Shown piece by piece: positions 28,708 through 33,696 of a DNA stretch of 33,696 nucleotides; the stretch's first letter is position 1; every line of letters starts with the position of its first letter. Position numbers and translations under genes: made by a program. Source of the DNA: Nitrospira sp. (lineage in GTDB: Bacteria > Nitrospirota > Nitrospiria > Nitrospirales > Nitrospiraceae); assembly GCA_013696305.1 (NCBI GenBank), contig JACCYV010000262.1, positions 1-33,696 of the forward strand, written 5' to 3'. Under the pieces are notes generated by a model. It worked only from the letters and a program-made list of their open reading frames with translations. It was not told the DNA's origin and searched no databases.

Positions 28708-28960
28708 TCTCCCGCATCGCCATAGGCAACTGAGGTTGAGAGGTGAGAAGTGAAAGGGTGGGAGGGAAATGGTGCGACGTGCGAGAGATTTGGACCATCA
28801 GGAAAACAGGCGACGTGGGCGGTGTTTTTTCTGCTGAGTGTCCAATGCTCCTGCGCAACTGCCCAATACACTTCTCTCGCAGGTGCCGAGAAGGATCAGG
28901 TTGAATAGCTCAGGCGGTTTTGAAGAACGAGTAACGAATGTTGTGTGACGAGGGCCAACC

Positions 28961-29263
28961 ATGCATCTGACACCGCGTGAACAGGAAAAGCTGCTGATCT
29001 ATGTGGCGGCGAATCTGGCCAAGGATCGCAAGGGGCGTGGTCTGAAGCTCAACCATCCGGAAGCAGTCGCGTATATCACGGCCGAGATTCTGGAAGGGAT
29101 TCGTGACGGCAAGTCGGTATCGGAATTGATGAGCCATGGCGCCGCGCTGCTCACTCGCACAGATGTCATGTCCGGTGTACCGGAAATGATCCCGGAACTG
29201 CAGGTTGAAGGCACCTTTCCAGATGGCACGAAGCTGGTGACCGTGCATGAGCCAATCCGATAG
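28961..29263 (+). CDS. ureA: Urease subunit gamma
   Basis: [53 protein letters not shown]. Confidence 0.97.
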   Translation: MHLTPREQEKLLIYVAANLAKDRKGRGLKLNHPEAVAYITAEILEGIRDGKSVSELMSHGAALLTRTDVMSGVPEMIPELQVEGTFPDGTKLVTVHEPIR

Positions 29264-29291
29264 GTGACAGATAAAAAAGAAAGCAAAGGCT

Positions 29292-29735
29292 ATGGTGAAA
29301 AAATCTCGATCACAGGCGGCCCCCGCATCCAGTAAGCGCAATGTACTAAAGCCTATCCTCATCATTCCCGGCGAAGTCATCCTCGGTGAGGGCGACATCA
29401 TTGCCCTGCATGGCCGGCAGACCATTGAGCTAACCGTGTCCAACACCGGCGATCGGCCGATTCAGGTGGGGTCGCATTGTCATTTCTTAGAGGCCAATCG
29501 TGCGCTCAAGTTCGATCGTGAGAGCGCCTATGGATTTCGCTTACAAGTCCCGGCCGGGACTGCGGTGCGGTTCGAGCCTGGTGAAGCGAAGCGGGTCATG
29601 CTGGTGGCACTCGGGGGCAATCGTGTGGCCTATGGCATCAATGGTCTGGTGAACGGCAAACTGGATGATCCGGACGTGCGTGAGAAGGCGCTTGCGTCAG
29701 CTCGAGATCAGGGTTTCATCGGGAGGAATGGGTAG
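29292..29735 (+). CDS. ureB: Urease subunit beta
   Basis: [61 protein letters not shown]. Confidence 0.97.
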   Translation: MVKKSRSQAAPASSKRNVLKPILIIPGEVILGEGDIIALHGRQTIELTVSNTGDRPIQVGSHCHFLEANRALKFDRESAYGFRLQVPAGTAVRFEPGEAKRVMLVALGGNRVAYGINGLVNGKLDDPDVREKALASARDQGFIGRNG

Positions 29736-29764
29736 AGACCCGGCCCTTGTATGAGAAAGGAGAG

Positions 29765-29888
29765 CGGCTGCTCAAAACGGTCATCCAACGAGGCCGTAGG
29801 CAAAGCCAGAGTCGTAGTCGTACCCTTGGGGGTACGTTGAGGACTCTGACAAACCGAGAACGAAGTTGGGGCCCGTTTTCAACAACTG
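29765..29888. repeat. Foldback (MITE/REP-like) element copy 1 between ureB and ureC
   Basis: Imperfect ~120-bp palindrome around CGTACCC-TTGG-GGGTACG; similar to the reverse complement of 31624-31743. Confidence 0.7.
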
Positions 29889-29894
29889 ATTAAA

Positions 29895-31622
29895 ATGAAA
29901 ATTCCACGTCGACAATACGCCGATCTGTACGGCCCGACCGTTGGGGATCGTATCAGGCTGGCCGATACGGATCTGCTGGTCGAAATCACGCGCGATTTGA
30001 CCGTGCCTGGGGAAGAGGCCAAGTTCGGTGGCGGCAAAGTCATCCGCGACGGGATGGGACAGTCTCCGGCTGCCACTAGAGCCAAGGGTGCGCTGGATCT
30101 CGTCATCACGAATGCCATCATCATCGATTGGTGGGGCGTGGTGAAGGCCGATATCGGAATTCGCGACGGACGGATTGCCGGCATCGGCAAATCAGGGAAT
30201 CCCGATCTGATGGACGGTGTCACGAAAGGCATGGAGATCGGGCCTTGCACGGAGGTGTTGTCCGCCGAAGGAAAAATCATCACGGCCGGTGGGATTGATA
30301 CGCACATCCACTTCATCTGTCCGCAGATCATCACCGAGGCGTTGGCCAATGGACTGACGACGCTCATCGGGGGAGGCACAGGACCCGCGACTGGAACGAA
30401 CGCCACGACCTGCACGCCGGGGCCATGGAACATTCATCGCATGCTGGAGGCGGCGGACGGCTTTCCGATCAATTTGGGATTCCTGGGCAAAGGCAATTCG
30501 TCCCTGCCTGAAGGATTGAACGAGCAGGTCGAGGCAGGTGCCATTGGTTTGAAGCTGCATGAGGATTGGGGCACGACACCGGCCGCCATCGACACCTGTC
30601 TGAATGTGGCGGAACGTTACGATATTCAGGTGGCGATCCATACCGATACGATCAACGAGGCCGGGTTTGTCGAGGACACGATCAAGGCCTTCAAGGGCCG
30701 GACGATTCACTCGTTTCATACCGAAGGCGCAGGCGGTGGTCATGCTCCGGATATTATCAAGGTCTGCGGCGAGGCGAATGTCTTACCCTCCTCGACGAAT
30801 CCCACCATGCCCTTCACGATTAATACGATGGATGAACATCTCGACATGCTGATGGTGTGCCACCATCTCAATCCGCGTGTGCCTGAAGACATCGCCTTTG
30901 CCGAATCGCGTATCCGTCGTGAAACCATTGCCGCCGAGGACATTCTGCATGATCTTGGCGCGATCAGCATTATGTCGTCCGATTCACAGGCGATGGGGCG
31001 AGTCGGCGAGGTCATCATCCGCACCTGGCAGACGGCACACAAAATGAAAGTGCAGCGGGGGCATTTGTCGGAACGCGGCATCGACAAGCGTGATGGCCAA
31101 CATGACAATTGGCGCGCGCGACGGTACGTGGCGAAGTATACGATCAATCCCGCCATCGCGCATGGGGTGGCTCATGAGGTGGGATCTGTCGAAGTGGGCA
31201 AGCTGGCGGATCTTGTGTTGTGGAAACCAGCCTTCTTCGGGGTGAAGCCTGAAATAGTAATCAAGGGCGGCTTCCCCATGTCGGCGGCGATGGGCGATCC
31301 CAATGCTTCGATACCGACGCCCCAGCCCGTGCTGACGAGACCGATGTTTGGAAGTTTTGGCCGTGCGCCCTTCTCCACGAGCCTGACCTTTCTTTCTCAG
31401 AAAGCCTTGGAGCGAGAGGTGCCGAAACAGCTGGGATTGCAGAAACGCGTCACGGCGGTCAAGGGCTGTCGAACCATCGGCAAGCGCGATCTGAAATTGA
31501 ATGATGCGTTGCCGAGGATAGAGGTCGATTCCGAAACCTACGAAGTGCGCGCGGACGGAGAATTGCTCACATGCGAACCGGTGGAGGTTCTTCCCATGGC
31601 TCAACGCTACTTCTTGTTTTGA
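29895..31622 (+). CDS. ureC: Urease subunit alpha (catalytic)
   Basis: [22 protein letters not shown] (carbamylated Lys), [22 protein letters not shown]; active-site residues retained. Confidence 0.98.
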   Translation: MKIPRRQYADLYGPTVGDRIRLADTDLLVEITRDLTVPGEEAKFGGGKVIRDGMGQSPAATRAKGALDLVITNAIIIDWWGVVKADIGIRDGRIAGIGKSGNPDLMDGVTKGMEIGPCTEVLSAEGKIITAGGIDTHIHFICPQIITEALANGLTTLIGGGTGPATGTNATTCTPGPWNIHRMLEAADGFPINLGFLGKGNSSLPEGLNEQVEAGAIGLKLHEDWGTTPAAIDTCLNVAERYDIQVAIHTDTINEAGFVEDTIKAFKGRTIHSFHTEGAGGGHAPDIIKVCGEANVLPSSTNPTMPFTINTMDEHLDMLMVCHHLNPRVPEDIAFAESRIRRETIAAEDILHDLGAISIMSSDSQAMGRVGEVIIRTWQTAHKMKVQRGHLSERGIDKRDGQHDNWRARRYVAKYTINPAIAHGVAHEVGSVEVGKLADLVLWKPAFFGVKPEIVIKGGFPMSAAMGDPNASIPTPQPVLTRPMFGSFGRAPFSTSLTFLSQKALEREVPKQLGLQKRVTAVKGCRTIGKRDLKLNDALPRIEVDSETYEVRADGELLTCEPVEVLPMAQRYFLF

Positions 31623-31623
31623 C

Positions 31624-31743
31624 GGCTGCTGAAAACGCCGTCCAGCGGCGTTCTCACCTTGAACGCATCTTCAACGTACCCCAAGGGTACGCCTCCGGTG
31701 CGTTCGTCGGCTGCGGCCTTGCTGGACAACGTTTTGATCAGCC
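31624..31743. repeat. Foldback (MITE/REP-like) element copy 2 between ureC and ureF
   Basis: Imperfect palindrome GGCTGCTGAAAACG...CAACGTTTTGATCAGCC around GTACCC-CAA-GGGTAC; inverted relative to copy 1. Confidence 0.7.
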
Positions 31744-31777
31744 TAGCGATCCTAACCTATCCGTATAGAGTAACAAC

Positions 31778-32464
31778 ATGAATACTATCTCTCTTCTGAC
31801 AGGCCTCCGGTTCATCGACAGCTTCTTCCCCTCCGGGGGATATGCCTACTCGTCGGGGTTGGAAGCGGCGGTGCAAGACGGCGCGGTGCGCACGGGCGAC
31901 GAACTCTCTCATTATGTGGAGGATATGTTTCGCCAGGGTGTGGCGCACCGCGAGGCGGTAGCAGTGGGAGTGGCCCATACGGCTCTTCTTCGTGATGACA
32001 TTCAGCCTGCGCTATCCGTCGATCATGAGCTGCATGCGATGAAGATCGGGTATGAATCGCGAGTGGCGAGTCAGCAGATGGGACGGCAGGTCGTGAAGAT
32101 CGCTATTGAACAGCCTGCCGCGCATGCCGTCCTGAAGGATTTTTTTGCGGCGATCGAGGCTGATCGCACGCCGGGTCATTTCCCCGTCGCCCTGGCGTTG
32201 ACGTTGGCTCATGCCGGCTGGGATAAAACCGAAACCATCGCCGCCTTCTGTTATCAGACGGCCATTGGGTTCGTGTCCGCTGCTGTAAAGCTCTTGCCGA
32301 TTGGCCAGCGGGAGGGGCAGCATCTGCTGGAGCGTTGGATGCCGTTGCTCGATGAATGTGCAAAAAGTGCGGCTGAGTCGAAGAGGATGACCGCTTGGTC
32401 GCCGATTCAGGATATTTATGCCATGCGACACAGCAGGCTGGAGTCGCGGCTGTTTCGATCCTAA
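31778..32464 (+). CDS. ureF: Urease accessory protein UreF
   Basis: LLTGLRFIDSFFPSGGYAYSSGLEAAVQDG. Confidence 0.95.
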   Translation: MNTISLLTGLRFIDSFFPSGGYAYSSGLEAAVQDGAVRTGDELSHYVEDMFRQGVAHREAVAVGVAHTALLRDDIQPALSVDHELHAMKIGYESRVASQQMGRQVVKIAIEQPAAHAVLKDFFAAIEADRTPGHFPVALALTLAHAGWDKTETIAAFCYQTAIGFVSAAVKLLPIGQREGQHLLERWMPLLDECAKSAAESKRMTAWSPIQDIYAMRHSRLESRLFRS

Positions 32465-32470
32465 ACGCCT

Positions 32471-33142
32471 ATGCATCGAGAAGATGAACACGTTTGTGGA
32501 AGCGGCCGCCCGACCGACGCGCGCGCCAAGGGCATACCGATCGTCGGGATCGGAGGGCCGGTCGGATCAGGCAAGACAGCGCTTGTCGAGGCGCTCTGTT
32601 TGAAATTGCGAAACCACTACAGCTTGGCGGTGGTGACCAACGACATTTTTACCAAAGAAGATGCGGAGTTTCTGACGAAACGCGGGGCTCTTCCACAGGA
32701 TCGCATTCTCGGGGTTGAAACCGGCGGCTGTCCCCACACCGCGATTCGCGAAGATGCCTCTCACAATCAGGCCGCGTTGGACGATTTACTTCGGCGACAT
32801 CCGGACGTGGAACTGATGTTCGTCGAAAGCGGCGGCGACAATCTGGCCGCCACCTTCAGCCCTGAACTGGTCGATCGCGTCATCTATGTGATCGATGTGG
32901 CTGCGGGAGACAAGATCCCTCGCAAGGGCGGGCCGGGGATCACACGCTCGGACCTCTTGGTGATCAATAAAATCGATCTGGCCCCGCATGTCGGGGCGGA
33001 TCTCGCGGTGATGGATCGAGACAGCCGGCGGATGCGCGGCGATCTGCCGTTTATCTTCACCAACCTCCATACGGGCGACGGCCTGGACCGGGTGATCGAA
33101 TGGATCGAACAGGCCCTCCCGTTGCCCGCGCATCATCACTAA
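32471..33142 (+). CDS. ureG: Urease accessory GTPase UreG
   Basis: [61 protein letters not shown]. Confidence 0.97.
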   Translation: MHREDEHVCGSGRPTDARAKGIPIVGIGGPVGSGKTALVEALCLKLRNHYSLAVVTNDIFTKEDAEFLTKRGALPQDRILGVETGGCPHTAIREDASHNQAALDDLLRRHPDVELMFVESGGDNLAATFSPELVDRVIYVIDVAAGDKIPRKGGPGITRSDLLVINKIDLAPHVGADLAVMDRDSRRMRGDLPFIFTNLHTGDGLDRVIEWIEQALPLPAHHH

Positions 33143-33156
33143 ATGCCCGGCCATCC

Positions 33157-33696
33157 GTGCCTACTCTGCTCTCTCACCGGTCTGCCCTGTCGGAAGTCGG
33201 GCGTGTAGGTCGGCTCGATCTGCACTACCAGCGGCAGGGCCGGCGGACCATCCTGGCCAAGTCACGCTGCTCCAGTCCCTGGCATCTGTTTCCTCCCATG
33301 TATTTGGATGCTACCGGTTGCGCGTTTAGCACCCTCGTCAATCCATCAGGCGGACTGGTGGCCGGCGATCATCTCGCTATTCATGCGTCGTTGGAATGTG
33401 ACGCCCATGTCGTGCTCTTCACTCCGTCGGCGAATCGGGTCTATCGCTCATTGGGTGAAGAGGCCAGGCAGACCGTGAATCTTTCCGTCGCTTCAGGAGC
33501 GGTACTCGAATGGTTCCCGGAGGTGACCATCCCGTTCGCCGGCTCGCGTTTTATTCAGACGATAGTCGTGACTCTCGCTAAAGGAGCGACGGCGCTCATC
33601 TGGGACAGTCTCGCCTCCGGCCGAATAGCACGGGGAGAACGTTGGGCCTTTGCGTCGCTGAAGAATGAAATTCTCATCACGACCGCGTCCGGAGAC
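33157..33696 (+). CDS. ureD: Urease accessory protein UreD/UreH (partial, runs off window)
   Basis: Translated by hand from GTG 33157: LDLHYQRQGRRTILAKSRCSSPWHLFPPMYLDATGCAFSTLVNPSGGLVAGDHLAIHASLECDAHVVLFTPSANRVYRS; no stop before the window end. Confidence 0.9.
   Translation, partial: MPTLLSHRSALSEVGRVGRLDLHYQRQGRRTILAKSRCSSPWHLFPPMYLDATGCAFSTLVNPSGGLVAGDHLAIHASLECDAHVVLFTPSANRVYRSLGEEARQTVNLSVASGAVLEWFPEVTIPFAGSRFIQTIVVTLAKGATALIWDSLASGRIARGERWAFASLKNEILITTASGD

Noticed and set aside
30192-31604. Minus-strand ORFs opposite ureC (183, 138, 206 aa)
   Set aside because: Shadow ORFs of ureC; no signal or family resemblance.
1-33696. CRISPR arrays, tRNA/rRNA genes, transposases, prophage genes
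   Set aside because: No regularly spaced repeats, tRNA cloverleafs, rRNA sequence or transposase/integrase ORFs were recognised by eye.

Overview
The window reads as a contiguous chromosomal segment from a Nitrospira-like bacterium (taxon inferred from gene content only). In order it contains: the 3' part of the spc/alpha ribosomal operon (rpsE end, rpmD, rplO, secY, adk, map, infA, rpmJ, rpsM, rpsK, rpsD, rpoA, rplQ); an lptC-lptA-lptB-rpoN-hpf-rapZ cluster; a small MerR-like gene with a pilMNOPQ type IV pilus operon; aroB; a tandem-GAF + ANTAR regulator; a convergent lipoprotein gene; and a urea uptake/urease block (porin-urtABCDE, ureABC-ureF-ureG-ureD, the last truncated at the window edge). 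The main finding is a candidate ANTAR antitermination circuit. The leader between the promoter (~21206-21235) and the porin/urt genes has two copies of AGGAC-AATGAC-GTCCT. Each is a hairpin with a 6-nt loop carrying A at position 1 and G at position 4, the known ANTAR RNA signature. The second hairpin overlaps the 5' arm of a 15-bp intrinsic terminator followed by T8. A GAF-GAF-ANTAR protein is encoded about 1.1 kb upstream. Also notable: two related ~120-bp imperfect-palindrome (MITE/REP-like) elements flanking ureC in inverted orientation, a perfect 16-bp palindrome between the -35 and -10 of the urea leader promoter, and a separate predicted promoter for ureABC.
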